Positions 28,322 through 38,283 of a stretch of 64,000 nt of DNA are shown here, in pieces (the first letter of the stretch is position 1; each line of letters begins with the position of its first letter). A program made the translations under genes and the position numbers. The notes under the pieces are model-generated. The model was not told the DNA's origin. It worked only from the letters and a program-made list of their open reading frames with translations, and ran no database searches. Location: the NCBI GenBank assembly GCA_016708585.1, contig JADJFK010000017.1:30392-94391 (forward strand), in the 5' to 3' direction. This DNA is from Sulfuritalea sp. GTDB taxonomy: Bacteria; Pseudomonadota; Gammaproteobacteria; Burkholderiales; Rhodocyclaceae.

Positions 28322-28771
28322 TTACTGCTCGCCGAGCACCGACACGGTGACGGTCGCCACCACGTCCGTATGCAGGGCAATCTGCACCGGCGTATCGCCA
28401 ACGGCCTTGAGCGGACCTTCGGGCAGGCGGATCGCCGACTTCTCGACCTGGAAGCCCTGTGCCGCCAGCACGTCGGCGATGTCGTGGGCCGACACGGAGC
28501 CGAACAGGCGGCCATCGACGCCGGTCTTGCGCGTGATCTGCAGCATCAGGCCTTCCAGCTTCGCGGCTTCGGCCTGGGCCGCGGCAACCGCCTCGGCCTG
28601 GATGCGCTCGAGTTCGGCGCGCTTTTCCTCGAACACCTTGCGGTTGGCTTCGGTGGCGCGCTTGGCCTTGCCTTGCGGGATCAGGAAGTTGCGGGCATAG
28701 CCGTCCTTGACCTTGACCACGTCGCCGAGGCCACCGAGGTTCACGACTCTTTCCATCAGAATGATTTGCAT
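28322..28771 (-). CDS. rplI: 50S ribosomal protein L9
   Basis: L9 binds 23S rRNA domain V and bridges to neighbouring ribosomes. The 149-aa product begins MQIILMERVVNLGGLGDVVK and VKDGYARNFLIPQGKAKRAT, followed by the long connecting helix and a C-terminal domain, the normal length for bacteria. It is the last gene before the terminator of the rpsF-priB-rpsR-rplI operon. Confidence 0.97.
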   Translation of the reverse strand: MQIILMERVVNLGGLGDVVKVKDGYARNFLIPQGKAKRATEANRKVFEEKRAELERIQAEAVAAAQAEAAKLEGLMLQITRKTGVDGRLFGSVSAHDIADVLAAQGFQVEKSAIRLPEGPLKAVGDTPVQIALHTDVVATVTVSVLGEQ

Positions 28772-28785
28772 GGTCTTGTCCTCGC

Positions 28786-29064
28786 TTACTGGTGCAGGTC
28801 GGTGTAGGGCATCAGCGCCAGGAAACGCGCGCGCTTGATGGCGGTCGACAACTGCCGCTGGTAGCCGGTCTTGGTGCCGGTGATGCGCGCCGGCATGATC
28901 TTGGCGTTTTCGGCGATGAAATCCTTGAGGATCTCGACATCCTTGTAATCGATCTCTTCGATCTTCTCTGCGGTGAAACGGCAGAACTTGCGACGCTTGA
29001 ACAGGCTGCGGCCCTTGTCGTCCTTGCGCTTTACTCCGGTCTTGCTCTTAGGCTTGAATGCCAT
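28786..29064 (-). CDS. rpsR: 30S ribosomal protein S18
   Basis: S18 forms a dimer with S6 on the small-subunit platform. The 92-aa product has the basic N-terminal tail of betaproteobacterial S18 (MAFKPKSKTGVKRKDDKGRS) and the core FCRFTAEKIEEIDYKDVEIL plus ITGTKTGYQRQLSTAIKRAR. It overlaps the end of priB by 17 nt and is 14 nt from rplI. Confidence 0.97.
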   Translation of the reverse strand: MAFKPKSKTGVKRKDDKGRSLFKRRKFCRFTAEKIEEIDYKDVEILKDFIAENAKIMPARITGTKTGYQRQLSTAIKRARFLALMPYTDLHQ

Positions 29065-29386
29065 TTTCAGTTCCTTCCACGAATTCGACTGTATTCACAT
29101 GCAGTATCGGACTGCGTCGCTTGAGACTCCTGGCGGCGAGAAAACCGGCCACCCTGACCCCGTCTCCCGGCTTGGCTGCAAGCAGCACCTGTGCCGGCCG
29201 GCCCATTGCTACACAGGCCATCTCGCATTCCACCTTGCGCTCGACATCGGCTTCGACCTGGGTCGAGACATGCGCGAGGAGAAATTCAAGAACCGGTATC
29301 CCGGCGGGGGTGCGGCGCAATGCGCCGCGCTCAAGCAAGCGACCCGACAACTGCGTCAGGTTGCCCGGCTTGTCCTCAGGCGGCAA
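29048..29386 (-). CDS. priB: Primosomal replication protein N
   Basis: OB-fold single-strand DNA-binding protein of the PriA-PriB-DnaT restart primosome. Core: QLSGRLLERGALRRTPAGIP, VLEFLLAHVSTQVEADVER and GFLAARSLKRRSPILHVNTV. The start is unclear: the longest reading begins at TTG 29386, overlapping rpsF by 11 nt; conserved PriB proteins begin close to TQLSGRLL, where only CTG or TTG codons are available, preceded by TGAGGA. The position between rpsF and rpsR is the classic one. Confidence 0.9.
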   Translation of the reverse strand: MPPEDKPGNLTQLSGRLLERGALRRTPAGIPVLEFLLAHVSTQVEADVERKVECEMACVAMGRPAQVLLAAKPGDGVRVAGFLAARSLKRRSPILHVNTVEFVEGTENGIQA

Positions 29387-29759
29387 CGGCAGCAGCCGGA
29401 GCCTCCACCTTGACTTCGCTCTGGGTCAACGAACGCGACTTCTCTTCCTTCATCATCGGCGAAGGAGTCACCACCGCCTTGCGGGTTTTCACCGTCAGGT
29501 GGCGCAGGACTGCGTCGTTGAACTTGAAGGCGTGTTCCAGTTCGGCCAGGGTTTCGCCGTCGCACTCGATGTTCATGAGCACGTAGTGGGCCTTGTGTAC
29601 CTTCTGGATCGGATAGGCCATCTGGCGGCGGCCCCAGTCTTCGAGGCGATGGATGGCGCCGTTGCGGGCGGTGACCAGCGTCTTGTAACGCTCGATCATC
29701 GCCGGAACCTGCTCCGACTGGTCCGGATGGACGATAAATACAACTTCATAATGGCGCAT
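29376..29759 (-). CDS. rpsF: 30S ribosomal protein S6
   Basis: S6 of the small subunit, partner of S18. The 127-aa protein starts MRHYEVVFIVHPDQSEQVPA and contains GAIHRLEDWGRRQMAYPIQK and HYVLMNIECDGETLAELEHA, with a charged C-terminal tail ending in an alanine-rich stretch. First gene of the operon; an A/T-poor leader of about 130 bp separates it from the 59-aa gene. Confidence 0.97.
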   Translation of the reverse strand: MRHYEVVFIVHPDQSEQVPAMIERYKTLVTARNGAIHRLEDWGRRQMAYPIQKVHKAHYVLMNIECDGETLAELEHAFKFNDAVLRHLTVKTRKAVVTPSPMMKEEKSRSLTQSEVKVEAPAAAVAA

Positions 29760-29892
29760 GCAATCTCCTTGTGGGTTGGTTACAGCCCCCCCGCATGCGT
29801 AACGGGTGGAGCAAGGGAAAGCGCGCGATTATACAAGCCCCGCCGCCCTTCGGCAAGGGATAAAACGACAAAAATCAAGGGCGTATGCCCGG

Positions 29893-30072
29893 CTAGCCGC
29901 AGTAGCGCAGGTTGGTGAAATTCAGCAGCAGATCGGCTCCGCCATAGGCGGCGAAGGCCAGGCCGAGGACTATGCCGGCCGCCAGCAGGCCGACAACCTG
30001 TAGCCAGCGCCACGCGCGCGAAGCAGCGGCGGACGACTCTGGAGTCTGCGGCAAGGGATTGTCGGCATCCAT
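29893..30072 (-). CDS. Small single-pass membrane protein (59 aa)
   Basis: Starts MDADNPLPQTPESSAAASRA at 30072 and contains one long hydrophobic stretch, WLQVVGLLAAGIVLGLAFAA, followed by a short tail ending NLRYCG. The topology suggests an inner-membrane protein with a short cytoplasmic head. It lies between the S6 operon and the pseudouridine synthase gene, on the same strand. No family is recognised; the start is supported mainly by the fitting N-terminus. Confidence 0.5.
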   Translation of the reverse strand: MDADNPLPQTPESSAAASRAWRWLQVVGLLAAGIVLGLAFAAYGGADLLLNFTNLRYCG

Positions 30073-30113
30073 GGCGACATCCTGCGCACGCCGCCCGCCC
30101 GAGTCAAGCACGC

Positions 30114-30842
30114 TCAAAAAACCTCGCCCTCGCGCAGGAAGCGCCACTGCCCCAGCGGCAGGTCGCCCAGGCGCACGCGGCCGATGCGCACCCGCTTCAA
30201 GCCGGTGACGCGAAGCCCCACCAGCTCGCACATGCGGCGGATCTGGCGCTTGCGGCCCTCGGTGAGGACGAAGCGCAACTGCTCGGGATTGGCCCAGGCC
30301 ACCTTGGCCGGGCGCAGCTTCTTGCCGTCCAGCTCCAGACCGTGGTTCAGCATCGCCAGGCTCTTCACATCCAGCGCACCCTCGACCCGCACCAGGTACT
30401 CCTTTTCCACCTTCGAGTCGTCGCCGATCAGTTGCCGCGCCACGCGCCCATCCTGGGTCAGGACCAGCAGCCCGGTGGAATCGATGTCGAGCCGCCCGGC
30501 CGGCGCCAGGCCCTTGAGGTGCGCAGGCTGGAAGCGCTGGTGATCGCCCGCCATCTGGGTCTTCGGCGTAATCAGCGTTACGGCCGGCTGGTGGCCGTCC
30601 TCGGCCTGGCCGGAAACGTAGCTCATCGGCTTGTGCAGCAGGATCGTCGCCTGCCGTGCCTGCGTCGCGCGCGCCTCCGGCGCAAGCGTGATCACCGCAT
30701 CCGCCGCCGCACGCGTTCCCAATTGCGTCACGCGCTGGCCGTCGACGAAGACCAGCCCGCGCTCGATATAGGCATCCGCCTCGCGCCGCGAGCACAGACC
30801 GCGCTCGGCAAGAAGTTTGGAAACCCGGATACCCCGTATCAT
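30114..30842 (-). CDS. rRNA pseudouridine synthase, RsuA/RluB/E/F family
   Basis: Converts a uridine in rRNA to pseudouridine. The 242-aa protein has an N-terminal S4 RNA-binding domain (IRVSKLLAERGLCSRREADA) and the family's catalytic-aspartate region read as LAPAGRLDIDSTGLLVLTQD (about residue 117), plus EGRKRQIRRMCELVGLRV. Length and RVSKLLAERGLCSRREAD resemble RluF more than RsuA, but the exact target base is not certain. Divergent from rlmJ. Confidence 0.9.
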   Translation of the reverse strand: MIRGIRVSKLLAERGLCSRREADAYIERGLVFVDGQRVTQLGTRAAADAVITLAPEARATQARQATILLHKPMSYVSGQAEDGHQPAVTLITPKTQMAGDHQRFQPAHLKGLAPAGRLDIDSTGLLVLTQDGRVARQLIGDDSKVEKEYLVRVEGALDVKSLAMLNHGLELDGKKLRPAKVAWANPEQLRFVLTEGRKRQIRRMCELVGLRVTGLKRVRIGRVRLGDLPLGQWRFLREGEVF

Positions 30843-30870
30843 TCATGGTCGCGAATTCTATCCTTCTCCC

Positions 30871-31737
30871 ATGCTCAGCTATCGCCACGCCTTCCACGCC
30901 GGCAACCACGCCGACATCCTCAAGCACTTCGTCCTGACGCTGTGCCTTGAGCACATGAACGCCAAGGACAAGCCCTGGCTGCTGCTCGACACCCATGCCG
31001 GCGCCGGCCTCTACGCGATCGACTCGGAACAGGCGAAGAAGACCGGCGAATACCTCGACGGCATCGCCCGGCTGTGGAACCGCATCGACCTGCCGGCGCC
31101 GATGAAGCCCTACATGGATGCGCTACAGGCCTGCAGCGGCGGCCTCAAACTGCGCCGCTACCCCGGCTCGCCCTGGCTCGCCGCGCACTTCGCGCGCGAG
31201 ATCGACACGCTGCGTTTCTGCGAACTGCACTCGACCGACTTCGCCCTGCTGCGTCGCGAATTCCGCGACACCGGGCGCCGCATCAAGGTCGAGCAGCACG
31301 ACGGCTTCGAAGCCATGAAGGCCGCCCTGCCGCCGCCCTCGCGGCGCGGTCTGGTGCTGATCGATCCCTCCTACGAAATCAAGAGCGACTACCCGCGCGT
31401 GGTCGCGGCGCTGAAAGACGGACTCAAGCGCTTCGCCACCGGCACCTACCTCGCCTGGCTGCCTTTCCTGCCCACCATCGAAGCGCGCGCCCTGCCCGAA
31501 AAGCTGAAAAAATTGCCAGCCGACTGGCTCTACGCCAGCCTCAGCGTGCGCGGCCCGGCCACCAAGGGCCACGGCATGCACGGCAGCGCGATGTTCGTCG
31601 TCAATCCGCCGTGGACGCTGAAGGCCGCGCTGGAAGAATCCCTGCCCTGGCTGGCGAATGTACTCGCGCTGGACGAAAAGGCGGGATGGATGGTGGAGAG
31701 TTCGAATACGGCTGCGGCGAAACCGCGGGACGATTGA
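30871..31737 (+). CDS. rlmJ: 23S rRNA (adenine-2030-N6)-methyltransferase
   Basis: RlmJ methylates A2030 of 23S rRNA with S-adenosylmethionine. The 288-aa product starts MLSYRHAFHAGNHADILKHF, then LLLDTHAGAGLYAI (SAM-binding motif I), and has the catalytic DPPY-like motif as VLIDPSYEIKSDYP. The ATG at 30871 gives the conserved MLSYRHAFHAGNHAD start. It is the last intact chromosome-core gene before the accessory island. Confidence 0.95.
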   Translation: MLSYRHAFHAGNHADILKHFVLTLCLEHMNAKDKPWLLLDTHAGAGLYAIDSEQAKKTGEYLDGIARLWNRIDLPAPMKPYMDALQACSGGLKLRRYPGSPWLAAHFAREIDTLRFCELHSTDFALLRREFRDTGRRIKVEQHDGFEAMKAALPPPSRRGLVLIDPSYEIKSDYPRVVAALKDGLKRFATGTYLAWLPFLPTIEARALPEKLKKLPADWLYASLSVRGPATKGHGMHGSAMFVVNPPWTLKAALEESLPWLANVLALDEKAGWMVESSNTAAAKPRDD

Positions 31738-31816
31738 GGCGGAGGGGAGCGAGGCGGCAGGTCTGTGCCCAAAAGAGACAGTCGAGGCTAAAGAAAGCGG
31801 CCGTTCAACTTTTGAC

Positions 31817-32700
31817 CTATGGGGGCGCCACCGGCTTAGCGGCTTGGCGGTCCTCGGGAGAGCAGCTAGGCAATGCCGCTCTCGTACTGAGAAACCGAAA
31901 CGGGCGGCGTAACGTTGGATGTGCCTTTTCGATTCCTTCCTCTATCGACTCCAAGCGTCCCGGTACTTGACTGAAAATCGTCACGAAACCGAACACATCC
32001 CCGAATACCACTTGAAGCATGTGCAATTCACCAGATTCACCGACCGAGTACTTGTAGTCGAATTGATCCGTCAGGTCTTTGCCGCTCCGCCGTTTTGGCG
32101 CCGACATTGCCGCGAAGTGACTTATCGCATCCAGAAGCACAATCCGGCCATGTTCCATTTTTTGAGCGTTTGTGAACCACTGAAACATGATGCCGCCGTC
32201 AATAGGGAAGATGGCACTGGTTCGCTTGAAGTAGATGGCCTTTGTAAGTTTGGCCGCGAGCACGCTCACGCATTGATGCGCTTCCTTCGGCAGTTTCACC
32301 ACTGGGAGATCTTGGTAGGTTTCGCCAGGCCCGGGGCGAAGACCCACCTTCCGACCAAGCCGGCGGGCTTCTGCTGTACTTCTCTGGAGCATTCCCTCGA
32401 TAAATCCTGGAAACTGCCTTTTCACCTGACGCATCAGGCCGGCCCCACTATTGTCGGTAACGCCTGCGTTGGTCAGATGGGCCAGAAACGCAACCATCAA
32501 GTCGTCATCGAACCACCTCCGTTGCAGTCTTCACAGGCTGGAAAAACGTAACCTTCTGGCCATTTCTTCTCACGAAACAAAGCTCGCGGAGGGCAATGCT
32601 CCTGGGTAGTTGCCACACGCCGAAAGTGCACGGACTAGCAGCATCAATCAATTTTTCCTTTCTTCTCTTGGCCTCTCCCACAAAACATCCCCATTGAAAA
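31817..32700 (-). pseudogene. HNH-like protein remnant, frameshifted
   Basis: Two zinc-type cysteine clusters are seen on the minus strand: HCPPRALFREKKWPEGYVFP and ACEDCNGG near 32520-32610, and then, after a one-base shift near 32505, DDDLMVAFLAHLTNAGVTDN leading into a 227-codon frame ending at 31817. EHCPPRALF...CxxC looks like an HNH-type treble-clef fold. An upstream MGMFCGRGQEKKGK piece lies in a third frame. The C-terminal half (KAIYFKRTSAIFPIDGGIMF) is a conserved hypothetical domain. As written the gene cannot give one product. Confidence 0.55.
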
Positions 32701-32800
32701 TGCGAAAGGAGTTTAGCCAGAAATTCAATTCGAGCCTGGCCTCTTAGAAACGTTGGGACTCTGCTCCAGAATACCTGCTGACCTCAATGGATTCATTCGC

Positions 32801-32830
32801 AAAAGTCGGCGCTGGCGGGACGGCGATTCG
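32801..32830 (+). repeat. Dispersed repeat copy d, 30 nt
   Basis: AAAAGTCGGCGCTGGCG then GGACGGCGATTCG. Its last bases (ATTCG) are shared with the copy at 60172, suggesting the element is about 30 nt long. It lies in the accessory island beyond the helicase pseudogene. Confidence 0.85.
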
Positions 32831-32861
32831 TGTTGTCATAGAAATCAACGCGACGCTGACC

Positions 32862-32897
32862 CCAAATTGCTCGCCAAATTGCTCCCCAAATTGCTCC
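32862..32897. repeat. Three 12-nt tandem repeats
   Basis: CCAAATTGCTCG, CCAAATTGCTCC, CCAAATTGCTCC in direct succession, just beyond the end of the HA-domain array. No convincing coding frame uses them. Confidence 0.8.
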
Positions 32898-32907
32898 TCA
32901 GCGACAG

Positions 32908-35900
32908 CTATTGTCGGGGAAGCTGCGCATCTGAATTCTTGCTGCTCTTCATCGACCAAGCCCATCCTGCAATTTGTTCCAGTCGTAACTTTCGCTCTGG
33001 TGACAACTTGTTTATTGCTAACCGCTGAACTGAAACCCACTGACCCAGACGGTAGCCGTCGGATTCCTTGAAATCAAACGGAACCCTGCCGTGACCGGTT
33101 CGACCTGCGAATTCTACGAGGTAACGAAACCCTTCTTCCCATTGCACCGCGCGCGCATTCCAGACCCAGCCGGGCATCGATTCCAGTCGTGCTTTTCGCT
33201 CTGGCGTCATAGAATTCCCTTGACCACGTTGGCGCACTACCCACCTGCCAAGAGGATATCCATCTGCGGCGTTGAACGTTGCCGGAACCTTACAATGGCT
33301 TTCTCGTCCAGCAAATTCTGTGAGGTGACGAAACCCTTCGTCCCATTGCTCCGTGATCGCATCCCACACCCAGCCAGGCAGCGATTCCAATTGGGCTTTA
33401 CGCTCGGGCAGTAATCTGTATCTATCTCTTCTAATGGCATTGATCCAGTTACCGAGCCGATATCCATCCGGTGTTGTCCCCTCCTTCGGAACATTGGAGT
33501 GCCCTCGCGTTTTGTGAATTCCTTCAGATGGCCAAAACCTACTTCCCATCGGTGGTCTATGGCATTCCAACTCCAATCCGGCAACGCTTCCAGTCGCGCC
33601 TTGCGCTCTGGCGTCATACTCTTCTTATGTCGCCGTTGAACCGCAACCCATTGACCTAGTCGGTATCCATCGGACGTCTTGAACCCCTGCACCGCTCTAC
33701 TGTGCCCAGTCAAACGTGCAAACTCCGCAAGGTAATGAAATCCTTCTTCCCATTGATCTGTGAGCACGTCCCAAACCCATCCGGGCAATGCCTCCAGTCG
33801 CGCCTTTCGTTCTGGTGGCAAGCGGGCCCTATTGTTCGTTGGGTATTCACCCAACTGCCGACAGAATATCCATCTGTTGTTTTCTGATCCTTTGGAACTT
33901 TAGCGCCCCTCACGGTCACGTATTCCTTAGATAGCAACCAACCTCCCAAGTATCACTTTTTGGACCAATGGCAACCCTTAGTGGGCGCTGGTAGGCGGAC
34001 TTTTAGTGTTCGTTGGCTATTTACCCAACTTCCGAGCTGAATACCATCTGCTGTCTTGTAAAGCGCTGGAACAAGGCTATGGCCCTCACGTTCGCAAAAC
34101 GTCTCTAACAAACCAAACCAAAGTCCAAGATCTGGACCCGCTGAACCACCGCCAAAGTTCTTCCGGAAGATCAAGAATGATTCAAACCACGGCGCTAACC
34201 CAGCGGATTCCGCCGAGTTCAGTCCTGATCTGATCCACCAAGACATCGCAGTGCTTTGAGCGCTTCATCCCAGATGGTTGAGGGCTAGCCCAATCGTGTC
34301 TTCTTGTCCGGCGGCAATGAACACCGGCAGGTGGCCGTGCGACTCAGCCGAATGGCGGACCACGGCCGGATAATGTCCACCTGGCTGCGGGGTCGATAAC
34401 AGCATCGAGCGACGGCAGCCACCGACAGCACGCGCATGCTCACCGCGTTCGTCTGTGCTCAGGGCCTTGAGTGCGAGCTTCACGTTGCGTTTGCTGCCGG
34501 CGGCGCCGAGACAATGTCGCAGGTTCGCGGACGATGTTGTCGCCATCCAGGCCACACCTTCCGAACGTCGAGGCAAAGGCCCGCGCGATTGACGGGCTGT
34601 GAAAGCTGATGACGCGCCTGAGGTCGTAGTCCTTGATGGCCTTGAGCAGGCCGATCTGGGCGGCGAGCGATTCGCTGTCCGTTTCGACGCCCGTGCCGGT
34701 GCTGACCAGTTCGCGCCTGGCGATCCACTGCGCGATGGTGGGGTCGTCCACGCCGATGATGACGACGCGGTAGTCGGTCAGCAGTTTGCGTTCGATGGCT
34801 TTGCCGAACGGCAGGGCATACAGCACTTCGCCAAACAGCGCGGCGTTATCCATGCCGACCACGTCGACGCCGCGATCTTCGGCGGCTTTATGGACGGTGC
34901 GGAGCGGGGCGGTGGCAAACACCTTGGCGCGCGTATCGGCGTGTCGAGCACCGCCGTGACGTCGCCGCCGACTTTGCCCGCGCAGCGGTGGGCTTCGTCC
35001 GCTACGACCAGATCGAAGGCCGGAATGTCCGGGTCGGCCTGGGCGGCGGCAATGACGGAGGAAGATTGGTAGGTGGAGAACACCACGCGATTGCGTGAAC
35101 CTCCGAGAAAGCGTTTTACCTCGTCGGCATCCGATGTGACGGGAAAGGCCAGGTCGGCCACGCTGTGGATGGCTTCGTCGCTACCTTTCGATCCGACAGT
35201 CTGGTCGGAGCAGACGCAGAGCACTTCAAACGGGGTGGCGGCGGCGAATGTCCATTCGCGCAAAAGCTGGGACAGCAGCCCCAACGACGGAACCAGTACC
35301 AGAGTCGTTTGCACCGCGAGCTGTTCCTTGATCCAGAGCGTGACGTAGGTTTTGCCGGTGCCGCAGGCCATGATGAGTTGCCCGCGGTCGGCGCTTTGCA
35401 GCCCTTGCACCACAGCGGCGATGGCTTCGTTCTGGTGGTCGCGGGGTTCGGGGCGGGCTTTACGTTTCGCTTGCGGAAGAGCGGCAAAGCTGGCGGGATA
35501 GTCCAGCGCGGCACGCTCAAAATCCGAGAGCAGAAAGCGCACGACGGTTTGTCCCCTGCGCAGACTTGCCGGGCATGACGCCGATGCGGTCGGTGGTGGC
35601 AATCAGCAGGCGGTGCTTGATACTTGGCCGGTTCGACTCGCTGAGGAATTTATCGACGTCGTGCTTGGTGATGTCGTGGTCGGGCGAATAGCACTTGGCT
35701 TGCACCGCCCAGTGTTCGCCGTTCCTGTGCCGGAATACCAGATCGATGCCGCAGTCGCACCCCAGGATCCGGGTCCGTTCCAGAGCCACACCTGATCGAC
35801 TTGCGTCGACCACTCCGGATCAGCCGTTAGGAACCATTTGACAAAATGCTCGAATTGCTTGCCGCGCTTGGCGAGATCGGGGTCGAGGCTGTTATAGAAA

Positions 35901-35920
35901 TCGGGAAATAGGGCCGTCAT
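32908..35920 (-). pseudogene. Nuclease - DEAD/DEAH helicase - tandem HA-domain protein, fragmented
   Basis: One about 1000-codon gene spread over several frames. From 35920: MTALFPDFYNSLDPDLAKRG, then a PD-(D/E)XK-type core GCDCGIDLVFRHRNGEHWAV with QAKCY, then the helicase with Walker A LIMACGTGKTYVTLW, DLVVADEAHRCAGKVGG and a motif-VI-region (IISFHSP-like VISFHSPSIARAF). From 34246 to 32908 follow about six helicase-associated (HA) domains, each with a W..GF..L..F..R.GH.. pattern, DGYRLGQWV and PERKARLE. At least five frameshifts separate the pieces. Such proteins are found in restriction/defence islands. Probably inactive as written. Confidence 0.8.
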
Positions 35921-36084
35921 TTTGTCAGAGCGAAAAGCAAACTTAGCATGTCCCACGAGCGAATCGATGTGTCGCCTCGTTGCTGAAGTGGATGCAGGAA
36001 CGAAATTCGACTCTCTTGAAGTCCTTCATTGCCCCACGCCGCGCCACGACGTAAGACCAGGACCGCGAGCAGCGTAGGTCTCGG

Positions 36085-37258
36085 TTACCCGCACCCCGAT
36101 CCCACCCCTGTATTCAAGGCATCGTCAACATTAAATGCGCCACAAATATCCATTATCGGGCGCACGATGGCATCAATATCCGTTACGGCTTCTGCATCCT
36201 CGACCCACACATCTGGCAGCACAAGGTTAGGGCGGTCTGAAAATGCCTTTCGGAAAAGACTGAAGTTTCCGCCGACACCAAATTCGTAGCCCTCAATCTG
36301 GAGTAGGGCGCAGCGAAAAATTGCGGGGCCAGAGTACCCGAGAAGCTTGGCTTTCGCTAAGAAGACGGTTGCAGCCTCCCGATAGAAGGCAGTGACGGTG
36401 GTCGACGGAATAACCCGGCGATGTTCATCATTCTCGACATACTGACTACCCCCGACTCTCACCGCTTCGAACGCACCGGACCGAAAGACTTGAACATATG
36501 CAGTCTGAGCGTCGTCTCGTGTGGGCGAGTAGACAACGAGGCCATCTAGATTCAATGCGCTAGAAGCACCGCCCCAGCCAGAAAAAATAAAGCTCGCATA
36601 GTCGCGGTTCAACGCTGCGATATCAATAGTGGTGCGCCCGTCCATGGCTGCAATCGGTACCAAATGGGCAACGCATAGAGGTCCCGCTTGCATCGGCTTC
36701 CATGTATTGCCCGCAACGATGTTTTCTGTCCTTTCATTGATGAAATGTCGGGCACGTTCGACGAGCGTAGCCGTTCTATCGAAGGCGGACCGCAGTTGGT
36801 TGTAAGTCAAGTCGCTGGTATGTGTGCCATTGCGCATAACGAACCTGTGAAAATCTTTGTGCTGGTGGCGATGTGGGCCATCGAACGACGCCGGTACGCG
36901 AAGGATCAAGACGTAACCGCCTGCAACGTCGACTGGATGGAACTGTAGCCCCTGTATCCGCGGCTCAACTCTTGCGTCCAGCATTTGCCCGAGTCTACGT
37001 TTGGCGGCATCAGATGGTTCTGATGTAATCGGATGGATTCTCTCTGCGACGCCGCTCCTGTCAGCGATGCCATACACAAGGTCGCCGCCGTTGGAATTGG
37101 CAAAGGCACAGACGTCCTTTAGGAATTCCGCTCTGTCCTCGTCACTGGTCGCGGGCAGTGCTCTGTTTGAAATCCAGCGTACCGGATTCCGGGCAGCGTT
37201 CGTCGCAGAGTTCCTGAAGTCTCTGCTCGCTGAGGGTGTCAATTCGTTGAAGCAACAT
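36085..37258 (-). pseudogene. AlbA_2 (Schlafen-like) ATP-binding protein with N-terminal frameshift
   Basis: The start MLLQRIDTLSEQRLQELCDE from 37258 leads to CPESGTLDFKQ, then the frame closes at TGA (about 37140). The rest continues one base out: ATSDEDRAEFLKDVCAFANS NGGDLVYGIADRSG, the AlbA_2/Slfn core (GTLDFK...AFANSNGG.LVYGI). The remaining 340 codons are an intact C-terminal region without recognised domain, including HRHQHKDFHRFVMRNGTHTS. The shift lies within CAAACAGAGCAC around 37160. A regulatory or defence role is usual for such proteins but not shown here. Confidence 0.65.
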
Positions 37259-37557
37259 TCTCAGATCCGGCGGCGGAGGGCAGCTCCGTCCCGGGGCCCC
37301 TGCCCCGCGCGACCCCGGGAGCGGTACAACTTGCGCTACGGTCAAGGTAGAGCACGGCGGCATCATTTGCGAACCGTACGTCTGCTTTGGAGAAATACCA
37401 CCACCGTCCGCAGTTGGCCGATTCCCGCCAAAATCCACAAACACCGCTATCCAGGCAAGAGAGAGCAAGCAGCAGGGTCTTGCAACCACGACAACGACAC
37501 GCCCGCAAGCACAATTCGCCGTGCCGTCAGCGCCAGCGCGGTGCGTCCCTCCGGGAA

Positions 37558-37614
37558 CTTTTTCAGGTCAGGTTTTCAGCTCGGCAAGATCGCGGAAATG
37601 CGCCAGCGCGTCGG
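37558..37614. repeat. Left copy of 57-bp direct repeat (acyl-CoA synthetase tail)
   Basis: 51 of 57 positions match 38435-38491. On the minus strand it reads ALAHFRDLAELKT stop, versus ALAHFRDRHELKS stop at the true end of the acetoacetyl-CoA synthetase gene. The two copies bracket the toxin-antitoxin pair. The rest of 37259-37654 (about 400 bp) shows no gene. Confidence 0.8.
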
Positions 37615-37654
37615 CCTGCGGGTGCCGTGACTTCGGTCGAATTTCAACAACCTG

Positions 37655-38053
37655 TCAGGCCGCCATGAATCCCGGCAACTTGGATGCCTTCACATCGAAT
37701 GTTGCCGTCGCTCGACATCCAAGTCGTCGGTTTTGGGTGCCGATCAGACAATCAGCGAAATCGGCAGTCGTATCCTTCCAGATGAAAAGAGCCTCCTCTA
37801 TGGCAGGCTCATCCTCGAATCGAACATCGGTCGCATCGAGCAAGCCCGAGATGGCCTCAATGATCAGATGCTTCGGCAGGCTGTATCGACTACGCAAGAC
37901 CCATTCGGTTTCCAGGAGGACCAACTGGCTTACGAAAACGCGGCGACCTGCCGCGATTTCACGCTTGATCAGCTTGCGTGCCTTCTCGAACTGAACTTCG
38001 TCATCCCGAACCAGAAAGCGCACGAGAACATTGGTATCCAGCCCCAGCATCAC
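37655..38053 (-). CDS. PIN-domain toxin (VapC type)
   Basis: 132-aa PIN ribonuclease, the toxin of a type II pair. It starts MMLGLDTNVLVRFLVRDDEV with the first catalytic aspartate, has the conserved glutamate in LLETEWVLRSRY, and the acidic pair in TTADFADCLIGTQN, followed by ATATFDVKASKLPG. All four acidic positions of an active PIN domain are present. The ATG overlaps the antitoxin stop by 4 nt (ATGA). Unlike its neighbours it is unbroken. Confidence 0.9.
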   Translation of the reverse strand: MMLGLDTNVLVRFLVRDDEVQFEKARKLIKREIAAGRRVFVSQLVLLETEWVLRSRYSLPKHLIIEAISGLLDATDVRFEDEPAIEEALFIWKDTTADFADCLIGTQNRRLGCRATATFDVKASKLPGFMAA

Positions 38054-38268
38054 CGCGACAACTGCTCGACCGGAACGGGCTTGCGACCTTTCTTGTGCAA
38101 CACGCCCGCCAGTTCGGTGACGCTCCCGGTCTTCACTCGCATGACTACCGTGGCGTCAGGCATCAAGGTGAAGGTCATCCGGTCTCCGGCCTTCATGGAA
38201 AGGCTATCCCGGATTGCCTTGGGAATCGTCGTTTGACCCTTGCTGGTCAGCGTGGCGTCGTTTGACAT
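38050..38268 (-). CDS. AbrB/MazE-type antitoxin
   Basis: 72-aa swapped-hairpin DNA-binding antitoxin: MSNDATLTSKGQTTIPKAIR and LSMKAGDRMTFTLMPDATVV form the AbrB fold, and the C-terminal tail (LAGVLHKKGRKPVPVEQLSR) would wrap the toxin. It has a strong ribosome site (AAAAAAGGAGATTGCG before the ATG) and a near-consensus promoter directly upstream, so the pair is an autoregulated operon. Confidence 0.9.
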   Translation of the reverse strand: MSNDATLTSKGQTTIPKAIRDSLSMKAGDRMTFTLMPDATVVMRVKTGSVTELAGVLHKKGRKPVPVEQLSR

Positions 38269-38283
38269 CGCAATCTCCTTTTT

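Noticed and set aside
32744..33040. Open frame on the minus strand with GEQFGEQFGEQFG
   Set aside because: The repeat residues come from the 12-nt tandem repeat and the APTF residues from dispersed copy d; no domain, start site or homology.
34949..34975. Weak repeat-like sequence in the helicase pseudogene
   Set aside because: About six mismatches to the consensus; not better than expected in such GC-rich DNA.
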